DNA of 34,128 nt from JBBTXJ01 sp038061815 (GCA_038061815.1 JBBTYK010000016.1:1-34128); one strand, 5' to 3'; positions 9,926 to 17,246 are shown, numbered from the stretch's first letter. Program-made: numbers and translations. The notes: generated by a model not told the origin, from the letters alone.

Positions 9926-10390
9926 ATGCAGTTCATGGTGCATCGGAAGGTTCGGGGCGCGCCGAGCGAGCGTTGGGTACAATTTGTACTCAAGGCAATC
10001 GCAAGGCGTCTTCCAAAAAAACAGCGCGCGCGCATGAAAAACGGCGCCGTGATTTTTGTCGGCGATGCGCGTATGCGAACATTCAATCGTATGCATCGCG
10101 GCAGCGACCGCCCCACCGATGTGTTGGCGTTTTCCGGAACTGACGGCGAGTTCGGTGATATCGTGATTGCGGTGCCGTATGTCCGCCGGCAGGCGCGGCG
10201 TTTCAAGGTGCCGTTCAAAGAAGAGTGCGCCCGCATGTTGATTCACGGCGCGTTGCATTTGCTCGGCTATAACCATCATGTCGCGCGCGATGCGCGTCGG
10301 ATGTTTGAGTTGCAGGAAACAGTGCTCAACGATATACTGGGCCTGTCGCCGAATGCCATTTCAACTGCAATCGCAGCATTTCGGCCATAA
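9926..10390 (+). CDS. ybeY: Endoribonuclease YbeY (rRNA maturation factor)
   Basis: This 154-residue protein has the UPF0054/YbeY metal-binding signature HGALHLLGYNH, with His at about 107, 111 and 117, preceded by the conserved STDVLAF-like segment (here PTDVLAFS, about 63-70) and GDIVIA. YbeY is a single-strand-specific, metal-dependent endoribonuclease that acts in 16S rRNA 3'-end maturation and ribosome quality control in the cytoplasm. The length is typical of the family. A second in-frame ATG nine bases downstream is an alternative start. The gene sits between the envelope genes and ftsA; a hairpin follows it at 10408-10430. The assignment rests on the His triad and overall pattern and is firm. 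Confidence 0.93.
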   Translation: MQFMVHRKVRGAPSERWVQFVLKAIARRLPKKQRARMKNGAVIFVGDARMRTFNRMHRGSDRPTDVLAFSGTDGEFGDIVIAVPYVRRQARRFKVPFKEECARMLIHGALHLLGYNHHVARDARRMFELQETVLNDILGLSPNAISTAIAAFRP

Positions 10391-10407
10391 TTGTTTCAAA
10401 ACTTTTC

Positions 10408-10430
10408 GGCTTATCTTATACAGATAAGCC
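10408..10430 (+). terminator. Hairpin between ybeY and ftsA, possible weak terminator
   Basis: GGCTTATCT and AGATAAGCC form a perfect 9-bp stem around a 5-base TATAC loop. The downstream flank (TCAAAATTTA) has no proper T tract on either strand. It may therefore be a factor-dependent terminator, an mRNA-stabilising hairpin or an operator for ftsA rather than an intrinsic terminator. Confidence 0.45.
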
Positions 10431-10513
10431 TCAAAATTTATTCAACAATTCTGTCTCTAAATGCTGCAATTTCGTTATGAAAGCGCATTCGGCGACAGGC
10501 CCATGATAACTCT

Positions 10514-11782
10514 ATGACTCGACGGAAGGGCGACCAACAATTACTGACCGGTCTTGATATCGGTTCAACCGCAGTGCGCATTGCGGTCGGGACCGTGGCG
10601 CCGACCGCCGAGGGTGAAGAGTTACACATCCTTGCCGCTGCGGAAGCGCCGTCGCAAGGCGTCAACAAAGGCATTGTCACCAGCATTGAAGATGCCGTTT
10701 CCTCTATTGCGATGGCGATGGAGCGCGCGGAGCGTTTGGTGGGCGTACCGCTTGAGCATGCGTGGGTTGGCATTTCCGGCACGCACGTGGAAACGCAGAC
10801 CAGCAAAGGGACGGTGGTCGTGGCAAAGTCCAATGGCGAAATCACGTCCGATGATGTGGACCGCGCGATTGAAGCGGCGCGCACGATTGCGACTCCGCTC
10901 AATTACGAAATTTTGCACGTTATTCCACAGACGTTTACGGTTGACGGACAGCGCGGGCTTAAAAATCCGGTGGGTATGTCCGGCGTGCGGCTTGAAGTTG
11001 ACGCCCACATCATTCAGGGCGTGAGCGCGCATATTAAAAATATCACGCGCGCGGTGTATCGCACCGGTTTGGACATTGACGACGCGGTGCTCGGCATTTT
11101 GGCGACGAGCGAGGCGGTGCTCTCATCGCGGCAAAAAGAATTGGGCGTGGCGGTGGTGAACATCGGCGGTTCCACCACCGGCGTGAGCGTATTTGAAGAT
11201 GGGGATTTGTTGTACAGTGCGGTGCTGCCGATTGGGTCAGCACACATTACGAACGACCTCGCGATTGGTCTCCGCACCGATATTGATGTTGCGGAAGCCA
11301 TCAAGGTGCGTTTCGGCACGGCGCGCGCGGGCGCCGTTGATAAAAAGGAAACCATCAATTTGAAAGAGGTCGGCAGCTTGTCCGATGAATCGGTTGCGCG
11401 GAAATACATCGCCACCATCACGCAAGCGCGCGTTGAGGAGATTTTGGATAAAATTGACGCAGTGCTTCAGGAGGTGGGGAAGGCTGGCAAACTGCCGGCC
11501 GGCATCGTGTTGACCGGCGGCGGCGCTGCGCTTGACGGCCTCGTTGAATTGGCGAAAGAACGATTGCATCTTCCGGTGTCGCTCGGCTATCCCGTGGGTA
11601 TGGGCAGCGTCACCGACCGTTCAAATGATTTGGGATTTTCCACGAGCATCGGACTCGTGAAATGGGGGTATCTCGCGGCGCGCGAACAGGCGGGACGGGC
11701 CGGCTCGCCGTTCTCGCGGTTCGGCGTGGTTGACAAAGCGTCACAGCAGATTAAGGATTGGTTCAAATCACTTATCCCCTGA
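10514..11782 (+). CDS. ftsA: Cell division protein FtsA
   Basis: This 422-residue actin-like ATPase has the N-terminal phosphate-1 motif GLDIGSTAVRIAVG (about 13-26), the SHS2/1C-type segment with HAWVGISGTHV (about 80-90), the phosphate-2 region VVNIGGSTTGVSVFEDG and the adenosine motif GIVLTGGGAAL. It ends in an amphipathic helix (about QQIKDWFKSLI) that fits the FtsA membrane-targeting sequence. FtsA tethers FtsZ filaments to the inner face of the membrane and recruits the divisome. ftsZ follows 151 bases downstream with its own predicted promoter and structured leader, so the pair need not be strictly co-transcribed. No Shine-Dalgarno sequence lies before the ATG. Length and motifs match the family well. 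Confidence 0.96.
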   Translation: MTRRKGDQQLLTGLDIGSTAVRIAVGTVAPTAEGEELHILAAAEAPSQGVNKGIVTSIEDAVSSIAMAMERAERLVGVPLEHAWVGISGTHVETQTSKGTVVVAKSNGEITSDDVDRAIEAARTIATPLNYEILHVIPQTFTVDGQRGLKNPVGMSGVRLEVDAHIIQGVSAHIKNITRAVYRTGLDIDDAVLGILATSEAVLSSRQKELGVAVVNIGGSTTGVSVFEDGDLLYSAVLPIGSAHITNDLAIGLRTDIDVAEAIKVRFGTARAGAVDKKETINLKEVGSLSDESVARKYIATITQARVEEILDKIDAVLQEVGKAGKLPAGIVLTGGGAALDGLVELAKERLHLPVSLGYPVGMGSVTDRSNDLGFSTSIGLVKWGYLAAREQAGRAGSPFSRFGVVDKASQQIKDWFKSLIP

Positions 11783-11788
11783 AGCCTT

Positions 11789-11818
11789 TTGACATCCTGT
11801 TGCGCCCTCCCGTATCAT
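11789..11818 (+). promoter_or_regulatory. Predicted ftsZ promoter
   Basis: TTGACA (11789-11794) and TATCAT (11813-11818) are separated by 18 bases, just after the ftsA stop. Transcription from about 11825 would give ftsZ a leader of about 110 bases. That is unusual here, because most genes in the window appear almost leaderless. Confidence 0.55.
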
Positions 11819-11849
11819 GTATGGTGCATGGTACGTTTTTATTTTGGAT

Positions 11850-11899
11850 GAACACAAAATGTGTTCAAAGGTGTGCTCATGAACATTCACGAGCACACC
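11850..11899 (+). promoter_or_regulatory. Two consecutive perfect hairpins in the ftsZ leader
   Basis: Hairpin 1 (11850-11866) pairs GAACACA with TGTGTTC around an AAA loop. Hairpin 2 (11870-11899) pairs GGTGTGCTC with GAGCACACC around a 12-base loop. Only three bases separate them, and they end 34 bases before the ftsZ ATG. They could act as an RNA control element, a transcript stabiliser or a double operator; the sequence alone does not decide. Confidence 0.6.
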
Positions 11900-11933
11900 A
11901 TTCAGACACGAGGATTAAATCGTTAGTTCGACT

Positions 11934-12935
11934 ATGCCAGAAGTTAAACCAGACATTGAGGGGTTTGCAAAAATTGCCGTTGTCGGAGTGGGNNNNNNNN
12001 NNNNNNNNNNNNNNNNNNNNNNNNNNNNNNNNNNNNNNNNNNNNNNNNNNNNNNNNNNNNNNNNNNNNNNNNNNNNNNNNNNNNNNNNNNNNGCGCTGAC
12101 TGTGGCGGTGGTCACGCGGCCGTTTAGTTTTGAAGGTGCGGAGCGCAAAAAAATCGCGGACGAGGCGCATGAGCGATTAAAAGATAAAGTTGACACCATC
12201 ATCACCATCCCGAATGACCGAGTGCTGCACATCATTGATAAAAAAACGACGCTCTTGGAATCGTTCCGCATGGTGGATGATGTGCTGCGCCAAGGAGTGC
12301 AGGGTATTTCTGAACTTATCACGATTCCGGGCATCGTGAATGCGGATTTTGCCGATGTGCGCACCATCATGACCAATGCCGGTTCTGCGCTCATGGGCAT
12401 CGGGGTTGCCACCGGCGAGAATCGCGCGATTGAAGCCGCGAAGCAGGCGATTTCATCGCCGTTGTTGGATATTTCCATTGACGGCGCGCGTGGCATTCTT
12501 ATGGTCATCACCGGCGGTGATAACATGAGTATGCAGGAGATGCAGGAGGCGTCAAAGTTGATTACCTCAAGCGCCGATGAAAACGCGCGCGTTATTTGGG
12601 GCGCGGTGGTTGATACCACCATGAAGGATGAAATTAAGATTACGGTGATTGCAACTGGATTTGAACCATCAGCGCGTCGGGCGGTTGAATCGGAAGCGGC
12701 GGAGGAGGCGCCGTCGCCATACGCAGCGCGGTCGTCCCGTCCCGCCGCGCCATCGCGATTTACCGCCGGAGAGGGAGCCGCGCGACCTAACGCGGTGGAA
12801 TCGGTTTTTGAACCCGCGTCCGAACCGGTGTCGCGCCGGCCGATTCGAGAAAATGCGCCGCCAACCAAACTTGAAAAAACTGAAGAGGAAGAAGAGCTGG
12901 AAATTCCGGCGTTCATTCGCCGGAAGATGCAGTAA
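11934..12935 (+). CDS. ftsZ: Cell division GTPase FtsZ (interrupted by an assembly gap)
   Basis: FtsZ is the tubulin-like GTPase that forms the division ring. The visible N-terminus (about 20 residues, ending KIAVVGVG) stops at the start of the Gly-rich nucleotide-binding loop, where 100 N begin. After the gap the protein resumes at ALTVAVVTRPFSFEG, then the synergy (T7) loop NADFADVRT that supplies the catalytic Asp to the neighbouring subunit, then SPLLDISIDGARGILMVITGG. An acidic/Pro-rich linker leads to a classical C-terminal peptide, LEIPAFIRRK, which binds FtsA. Family comparison says about 105 residues, including the GGGTGTG signature, belong in the gap, so the 100 N understate it by roughly 200 bases. 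The frame across the gap happens to agree. The start ATG lies after a two-hairpin leader. Confidence 0.95.
   Translation: MPEVKPDIEGFAKIAVVGVXXXXXXXXXXXXXXXXXXXXXXXXXXXXXXXXXXALTVAVVTRPFSFEGAERKKIADEAHERLKDKVDTIITIPNDRVLHIIDKKTTLLESFRMVDDVLRQGVQGISELITIPGIVNADFADVRTIMTNAGSALMGIGVATGENRAIEAAKQAISSPLLDISIDGARGILMVITGGDNMSMQEMQEASKLITSSADENARVIWGAVVDTTMKDEIKITVIATGFEPSARRAVESEAAEEAPSPYAARSSRPAAPSRFTAGEGAARPNAVESVFEPASEPVSRRPIRENAPPTKLEKTEEEEELEIPAFIRRKMQ
11993..12092. other. Assembly gap (100 N) inside ftsZ
   Basis: A run of exactly 100 N is the usual scaffolding placeholder for unknown length. The flanking FtsZ residues indicate that roughly 310 bases are really missing. Confidence 0.98.
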
Positions 12936-12946
12936 TCGCCTGCGCA

Positions 12947-12955
12947 TGCTATACT
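12947..12955 (+). promoter_or_regulatory. Extended -10 promoter for nrdR, leaderless spacing
   Basis: TGC plus TATACT forms a strong extended -10. It ends 7 bases before the nrdR ATG, predicting transcription from the start codon itself. No Shine-Dalgarno sequence is present. Confidence 0.6.
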
Positions 12956-12962
12956 GCGCCAT

Positions 12963-13442
12963 ATGAGGTGTCCGGTTTGCCGCCACCGCGATACGCGCGT
13001 GGTGGATTCTCGCGTCGGTCCCGATGGAACGAGCATTCGGCGTCGCCGGCTTTGCTCTTCATGCAAACATCGGTTTTCCACCATTGAGGAAATTGAATTG
13101 CTTGACCTCACCGTGATAAAAACCGATGGACGGCGGGAAGCGTATTCGGGAGAAAAAATGCGGCGGGGCATCCAGCATGCGCTTGAAAAACGGCCGTATA
13201 CCGAACTCGCCTTCAAGACGCTCCTGCATCGCATTGAGCAGGACATTCAAAAATTGAAGAAACGCGAGGTGACGTCAAAAGAAATCGGCGAAATCGTCAT
13301 GCGGTGCCTCAAAAAATTTGATAAAGTGGCGTACATCCGTTTTGCGAGCGTCTATCGTCAGTTTGAGGACGTTCGCACGTTTGAGCGCGAGTTGCGGCAG
13401 TTGCGGAGCGGCGCGGCACCGCTCAAAAAGCGGACTGGATAA
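12963..13442 (+). CDS. nrdR: Transcriptional repressor NrdR
   Basis: This 159-residue protein begins MRCPVCRHRDTRVVDSR and has a four-Cys zinc ribbon (Cys 3, 6, 31, 34) with RRRRLCSSCKHRFSTIE, followed by an ATP-cone (about 46-136). NrdR represses ribonucleotide reductase genes according to bound ATP/dATP by binding NrdR boxes in the DNA. No ribonucleotide reductase gene lies in the window, so its targets are elsewhere. Length and both domains match the family closely. The C-terminal tail after the ATP-cone is short and basic. The ATG is 7 bases after a strong extended -10, so the mRNA is probably leaderless. A small membrane-protein gene follows after 18 bases. Confidence 0.95.
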   Translation: MRCPVCRHRDTRVVDSRVGPDGTSIRRRRLCSSCKHRFSTIEEIELLDLTVIKTDGRREAYSGEKMRRGIQHALEKRPYTELAFKTLLHRIEQDIQKLKKREVTSKEIGEIVMRCLKKFDKVAYIRFASVYRQFEDVRTFERELRQLRSGAAPLKKRTG

Positions 13443-13460
13443 TTATTAGAAGAAGGAGGT

Positions 13461-13763
13461 ATGAGCGAAGAATGGCATCGCGCCCTTAACAAACTCGGCA
13501 CCGACAATCTCCACATGAATCGTGAGATTTTGGCCGATGTGCAGACGATTAAACGGCGATTGTTTTGGATACAGCTGATTGCATGGTTGAAATTGGCGCT
13601 TATCGCGACGCCCGTTGTTCTGCTCCTCATCTGGCTGCCGCCGCGACTCAAGGTGATTTGGGAGGATTATCAGAGTATCAGCAAAGAGCTTGAAGTGCTC
13701 GCCCGTTCCAGCACCAATCCCGTAGACCTTCTGGAGGTGCTGTTGCCGCTATTGCAGAAATAA
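13461..13763 (+). CDS. Small single-pass membrane protein of unknown function
   Basis: This 100-residue protein has a charged N-terminus of about 35 residues, a hydrophobic stretch (about 35-60, IQLIAWLKLALIATPVVLLLIW) and an amphipathic C-terminal helix. I do not recognise a family. The coding case rests on position between nrdR and the protease gene, a clean frame and a full AAGGAGGT directly upstream. That sequence abuts the ATG with essentially no spacer, which is not normal geometry. An in-frame stop at 13440-13442 rules out an upstream start; the next ATG is at 13515 (residue 19). It is probably read from the nrdR transcript. Confidence 0.65.
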   Translation: MSEEWHRALNKLGTDNLHMNREILADVQTIKRRLFWIQLIAWLKLALIATPVVLLLIWLPPRLKVIWEDYQSISKELEVLARSSTNPVDLLEVLLPLLQK

Positions 13764-13781
13764 CGGCATCTGCCGTATAAA

Positions 13782-13787
13782 TATAGT
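13782..13787 (+). promoter_or_regulatory. -10 element for the S1C protease gene, leaderless spacing
   Basis: TATAGT lies 5 bases before the ATG at 13793, within an AT-rich run that also contains TATAAA. There is no Shine-Dalgarno sequence. Initiation at or near the A of the ATG is predicted. Confidence 0.45.
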
Positions 13788-13792
13788 ATTGT

Positions 13793-14983
13793 ATGTCGAT
13801 GAAACGCCTGTTACTTTTGGTTGTTGTGGTGAGTTTTTTGACCGGTGGCGCAGCGGGCGCGCTCGTTACGACGGTGAGGCAAAATGTCGCGGCGACACGC
13901 GCGCCGGGCACGAGCGGCGGGTTGCTGTTCGGTACGCGCGAAGTGGTGCAAGAGGAAAGCGCCGTTATTGCGGCGGTTGAACGCGTCTCGCCGGCCGTGG
14001 TCAGTATCGTGATTTATAAAAAACTCGGTTCGTTATTCAATCGGACGGGGCCATTCGCGTTTGACCCGTTTTTCTTTGGGTTTGACACGGCCGCGCTTCG
14101 CGATGACGGCGCACTGCGGCCGGTGGGCGGCGGGAGCGGATTTATCATTACATCTGACGGGTTGATTGTGACCAACCGGCATGTGGTTGATGACGGAAAC
14201 GCATCCTATCGGGTGGCGCTGGCGGACGGGCGCGAGTTTGACGCGGAGGTCAAAGCAAAAGACGAGGTGTTGGATTTTGCGCTGCTGAAAATCAACGCGA
14301 CCGATTTGCCCGTCGTCGCGCTCGGAGATTCTGATGCGATTCGCATCGGGCAGTCTGTGGTGGCCATCGGCAATGCGCTGTCTGAATTTGCGAACACAGT
14401 CACGAGCGGCGTGGTTTCGGGCATCAATCGTCGGGTTGTGGCGGGCGACGGCGCGGGGAGCGAAGTCATTGAAGAAGCCATCCAAACGGATGCGGCCATT
14501 AATCCAGGCAATTCCGGCGGGCCGTTGATTACGGTGCGGGGCGAGGTGATTGGCATCAATACCGCGGTAAGTCAGCAAGGCCAGTTGGTTGGCTTTGCGA
14601 CGCCGATTAACGCCGTTAAGCCGCTCATTGCAAGTTTTGAGCAGCAAGGGAGATTTGTGCGTCCATGGCTCGGTGTGCGCTACACGATGCTGACGCCGGC
14701 GCTTGCGGAGCAGGCGAAGCTTCCAGTGAAAGATGGCGCATACATCGTGCCGCGCGATGCCGATGACCGTGAACCCGGCGTTGTGCCGGATGGCCCGGCC
14801 GCGAAGGCGGGTCTTAAAGAAGGGGATGTGATTATTGAAGTTGGCGGGAGGCCGGTGAACACAAAGCGGTCGCTCTCGCGCGTGATTGCGGAATTCCAGC
14901 CGAATACCGACGTAAACGTGAAAGTAATCCGTGATGGTGCAGAACTTACTTTGACCGTGCGATTGGGAGAGTTTGGGAAATGA
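13793..14983 (+). CDS. HtrA/DegP-like S1C serine protease with PDZ domain
   Basis: This 396-residue membrane-anchored trypsin-like protease has an N-terminal hydrophobic anchor or signal (about 5-27). The protease domain carries His at about 130 (TNRHVV), Asp at about 161 (LDFALLKI) and Ser at about 241 (NPGNSGGP), so the catalytic triad is complete. One PDZ domain follows (about 285-390, with GPAAKAGLKEGDVIIEVGG). HtrA proteases degrade or refold damaged proteins outside the membrane, with PDZ domains recognising exposed C-termini. The length is typical of a single-PDZ HtrA. A Phe/Gly-rich insert (about 80-105) corresponds to the variable LA-loop region. A paralogue lacking the triad is encoded at 31249-32373. 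The long non-coding stretch with foldback elements begins right after its stop. Confidence 0.93.
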   Translation: MSMKRLLLLVVVVSFLTGGAAGALVTTVRQNVAATRAPGTSGGLLFGTREVVQEESAVIAAVERVSPAVVSIVIYKKLGSLFNRTGPFAFDPFFFGFDTAALRDDGALRPVGGGSGFIITSDGLIVTNRHVVDDGNASYRVALADGREFDAEVKAKDEVLDFALLKINATDLPVVALGDSDAIRIGQSVVAIGNALSEFANTVTSGVVSGINRRVVAGDGAGSEVIEEAIQTDAAINPGNSGGPLITVRGEVIGINTAVSQQGQLVGFATPINAVKPLIASFEQQGRFVRPWLGVRYTMLTPALAEQAKLPVKDGAYIVPRDADDREPGVVPDGPAAKAGLKEGDVIIEVGGRPVNTKRSLSRVIAEFQPNTDVNVKVIRDGAELTLTVRLGEFGK

Positions 14984-15002
14984 CACGCAGCCAATCCTAC
15001 CA

Positions 15003-15164
15003 GGCGCGGTTCCCTCGGCGGGTGCCCACTCACTCAACACGCTCACGGCCGCCAGCGCGGCCGTTCGCTACGCTCGTGCCGAGCTCGTCCCGACAGGGTC
15101 GGGACACCAGGCCCGCTTCGGCACTCGCGATGTTTCGTTCGGGGCACCCGCCGAGAACCGTGCC
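15003..15164. repeat. Composite foldback element, unit 1 (possible structured RNA)
   Basis: An outer stem pairs 15003-15027 with 15142-15164: 5 bp with one G-U, then 4 bp, a two-base bulge, and a perfect 14-bp arm CTCGGCGGGTGCCC / GGGCACCCGCCGAG. Inside are a perfect 8-bp hairpin with a CAGC loop (15045-15064) and a two-tier hairpin. The latter has GTGCCGA (15076-15082) with TCGGCAC (15118-15124) outside, and GTCCCGAC with GTCGGGAC (15087-15105) inside. The result is a multi-branched fold. No coding support was found; the function is unknown. Confidence 0.7.
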
Positions 15165-15215
15165 TTAATCCGATTAGGGCGGAGGGATGCGAATTTTTCG
15201 CAAACTGGTAAGGGG

Positions 15216-15354
15216 CTCCGGTGAATTGCCTGAGGAACCTCTCGGAGCCGCGCCGGATTGGTTCCCGCCCTTTAGGGCGGGACGGCGCGGCGAGAGTGAG
15301 CGCGGCGCGCCGCTGGAGCGCGCCGACGCGTGTTCCGAAGGCAGTTCACCGGAG
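15216..15354. repeat. Composite foldback element, unit 2 (possible structured RNA)
   Basis: A 16-bp outer stem with one G-U pairs 15216-15231 with 15339-15354; GGAAC/GTTCC (15234-15238 with 15332-15336) continues it. Inside are two arms. The first is a long hairpin, CTCTCG + CCGCGCCG with CGGCGCGG + CGAGAG, capped by TCCCGCCC/GGGCGGGA around TTTA (15239-15296). The second is CGGCGCGC/GCGCGCCG (15303-15325). The shape is a three-way junction like unit 1, but the primary sequence differs. Apart from a small 5-bp hairpin (15189-15201) and the pyk promoter, I see nothing else in the 14984-15420 stretch. Confidence 0.7.
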
Positions 15355-15404
15355 ACCCTAAACCGTTAGCCGAGAAAAATCCGCTCCCGAGCCCGAAATA
15401 AATG

Positions 15405-15413
15405 TGGTATACT
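15405..15413 (+). promoter_or_regulatory. Extended -10 promoter for pyk, leaderless spacing
   Basis: TGG followed by TATACT is a near-ideal extended -10 ending 7 bases before the pyk ATG. There is no -35 match and no Shine-Dalgarno sequence. Confidence 0.62.
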
Positions 15414-15420
15414 AATCTAT

Positions 15421-16842
15421 ATGCTCTCCACCGCGAAACAAACCAAAATCGTGTGTACCATCGGTCCCGCGTCGCACGATGTCGCAACGCTTAAAAAAAT
15501 GATCACCGCCGGCATGAACGTCGCGCGGCTTAATTTTTCTCACGGAACGCACGAAGACCACGCAAAATTGATTCGCGTCGTGCGGCAGGCATCGCGTGAA
15601 ATCGGCGAGCCGGTGTCGCTGTTGCAAGATTTGTCTGGCCCGAAAATGCGTGTCGGCGATTTGCCCGAAAAAGGCATTCAGCTGAAACGCGGCGAGGAAG
15701 TGAAAGTGGCGTTCGGGAAAGAATATAAAGGCGACGTGATTCCGGTTTCGTACCCGTACATCCATACGGATATTCGTCCGGGTGAGCAAGTGTTGCTGGA
15801 TGACGGCTTGATGGAGCTCCGCGCCGTGCGCGTGTCCGGTAAAACGCTGCTGTGCAAAGTGGTGGTGGGCGGCACGTTGCTGCCGCACAAGGGATTCAAC
15901 GTGCCCACGTCCACGCTTCGCATTGACACCATCACGGCGAAAGACCGCGACGATGTTGCGTTCGGACTCGCGCAGGATGTTGATTGGGTGACGCTTTCAT
16001 TTGTGCGGTCGCCCGATGACATTCGCAATTTGAAAGACATCATCAAGCGTCATAAAAAGAACGGCCCAATGCCGCTCATCATGGCGAAAATTGAAAAACG
16101 CGAAGCGCTGATGCAGTTGGAAGAAATCGTGCGCGAATGCGACGGCATTATGATTGCGCGCGGCGATTTGGCGATTGAAACGAAGGCGGCCGAGGTGCCG
16201 GTGCGCCAAAAACAGATTATTGAAATGTGTTTGCGATTGCAAAAGCCGGTGATTGTGGCCACGGAAATGATGGCGTCCATGGCGAAAAATCCGCGGCCGA
16301 CGCGCGCGGAATTGTCTGATGTGGGACACGCGGTAATGGACCACACGGACGCGGTGATGACTTCCGGCGAATCCGCCACCGGCGCCTATCCGGTTGAGAC
16401 GGTTGATACCATGGCAAAAATCGCTCAATCAACAGAAAAATCGGTATTTGACGACTATCCGCTGGAGCTCCACGCAAAACATCAGCACACCCGTGACCGC
16501 ATTGTGGGAACTACGGCGCGTCTGCTTGTTGAGCACACCAAAGCGGCGGCGATTGCATTTATGCCCGGACAGGAGCATCTTGCGCGGCTGGTGAGTCATT
16601 TTCGCGCGCAGGTGCCGCTGGTAGTCGGGGTTCGGAGCGCGCGCGAGGCGACGCATCTGAATTTGTGGTGGGGCGTGCACGGGGTTGCGGTAAAAGGCGA
16701 CAAAAAAGCGAGCAAACAGCATCTGCTCGCGTGGATGCGCGACCACGGCATCAAAAAGGGCGCGACGGCGGCGTTTTTGTCGGCGCAGTACACGCCGGAG
16801 GATGAACGATTTTCATTGCAAGTGGAAGAAAAGAAAATATAG
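15421..16842 (+). CDS. pyk: Pyruvate kinase
   Basis: This 473-residue enzyme catalyses phosphoenolpyruvate + ADP to pyruvate + ATP, the last step of glycolysis. The N-terminal TKIVCTIGPAS and NVARLNFSHG (Arg 36, Asn 38, Ser 40) are typical. The active-site signature IMAKIEKREAL has Lys about 223 and Glu about 225, and ARGDLAIE holds the metal-binding Asp about 249. KNPRPTRAELSDV and the potassium-dependent region follow. The beta-barrel B domain is about 70-165 and the C-terminal domain about 345-470. Two usually conserved stretches vary slightly: ATEMMASM where ATQMLESM is common, and SGESA where SGETA is common. The start is fixed by the extended -10 seven bases upstream. DoxX follows after 14 bases, so the two are probably one transcript. 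Confidence 0.96.
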   Translation: MLSTAKQTKIVCTIGPASHDVATLKKMITAGMNVARLNFSHGTHEDHAKLIRVVRQASREIGEPVSLLQDLSGPKMRVGDLPEKGIQLKRGEEVKVAFGKEYKGDVIPVSYPYIHTDIRPGEQVLLDDGLMELRAVRVSGKTLLCKVVVGGTLLPHKGFNVPTSTLRIDTITAKDRDDVAFGLAQDVDWVTLSFVRSPDDIRNLKDIIKRHKKNGPMPLIMAKIEKREALMQLEEIVRECDGIMIARGDLAIETKAAEVPVRQKQIIEMCLRLQKPVIVATEMMASMAKNPRPTRAELSDVGHAVMDHTDAVMTSGESATGAYPVETVDTMAKIAQSTEKSVFDDYPLELHAKHQHTRDRIVGTTARLLVEHTKAAAIAFMPGQEHLARLVSHFRAQVPLVVGVRSAREATHLNLWWGVHGVAVKGDKKASKQHLLAWMRDHGIKKGATAAFLSAQYTPEDERFSLQVEEKKI

Positions 16843-16843
16843 A

Positions 16844-16853
16844 AAGGAGGTGA
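16844..16853 (+). promoter_or_regulatory. Strong Shine-Dalgarno for the DoxX gene
   Basis: AAGGAGGTGA lies 3 bases before the ATG at 16857 (7 bases from the GGAGG core), a near-perfect anti-16S match. It contrasts with the leaderless style of the neighbours and fits an internal gene of the pyk transcript. Confidence 0.7.
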
Positions 16854-16856
16854 CGT

Positions 16857-17246
16857 ATGTTTCCGACATTTCTCGTATGGAGCGGGTGGGGACTCTTGGC
16901 TCTCCGCCTTGCGGTTGGGTTTGTCTTTTTGCCGCATGGATTGGGGAAGCTCAAGAACACAAAGGGTATGGCGCAGGCGATGGGATGGAGTGCTGCCGCA
17001 GTCGCATTTCTTGGCTTTGTTGAAACGGCTGGCGCTATCTTATTGATTCTCGGGCTCTTGACCCAGCTCGCCGCGCTCCTGCTCGGTCTCGTCATGGCGG
17101 GCGCCATTTATTACAAGATTGTGAAATGGCACAAAAAATTCACCGGCGATGGCGGCTGGGAGCTGGATTTTGCCTTGCTTGGGGCAAATATCGCGCTCTT
17201 TCTTGGCGGCGCCGGCGTGTGGGCGCTTGATAGGATAGTTTTCTAA
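16857..17246 (+). CDS. DoxX family membrane protein
   Basis: This 129-residue protein has four hydrophobic segments and the DoxX N-terminal pattern LALRLAVGFVFLPHGLGKL (about 14-32). It continues with a second helix ending in VETAGAILLILGLLTQLAAL, then IYYKIVKWHKKF and a last helix. DoxX-family proteins are small four-helix membrane proteins; some are linked to thiosulfate or redox metabolism, but most have no established function. It lies 14 bases after pyk with a strong Shine-Dalgarno sequence, so it is probably translated from the same mRNA. No redox partner gene is adjacent, so no specific role is claimed. Confidence 0.85.
   Translation: MFPTFLVWSGWGLLALRLAVGFVFLPHGLGKLKNTKGMAQAMGWSAAAVAFLGFVETAGAILLILGLLTQLAALLLGLVMAGAIYYKIVKWHKKFTGDGGWELDFALLGANIALFLGGAGVWALDRIVF

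Noticed and set aside
11915..13246. 443-codon minus-strand frame across ftsZ and nrdR
   Set aside because: It crosses the N run and two well-supported genes, and its Ser/Arg-rich translation is typical of antisense shadows.
14033..15046. 337-codon open frame on the minus strand
   Set aside because: Antisense shadow of the htrA-like gene; its translation is His/Arg-rich without domains, and the plus-strand gene has an intact catalytic triad.
14973..15224. 83-codon plus-strand frame after the htrA-like gene
   Set aside because: It lies over foldback unit 1; codons follow the inverted repeats, with no ribosome binding site and no recognisable protein.
15003..15354. Foldback units as RNase P RNA, 6S RNA or SRP RNA
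   Set aside because: None of the conserved cores of these RNAs was found; the pairing pattern does not match their known shapes.
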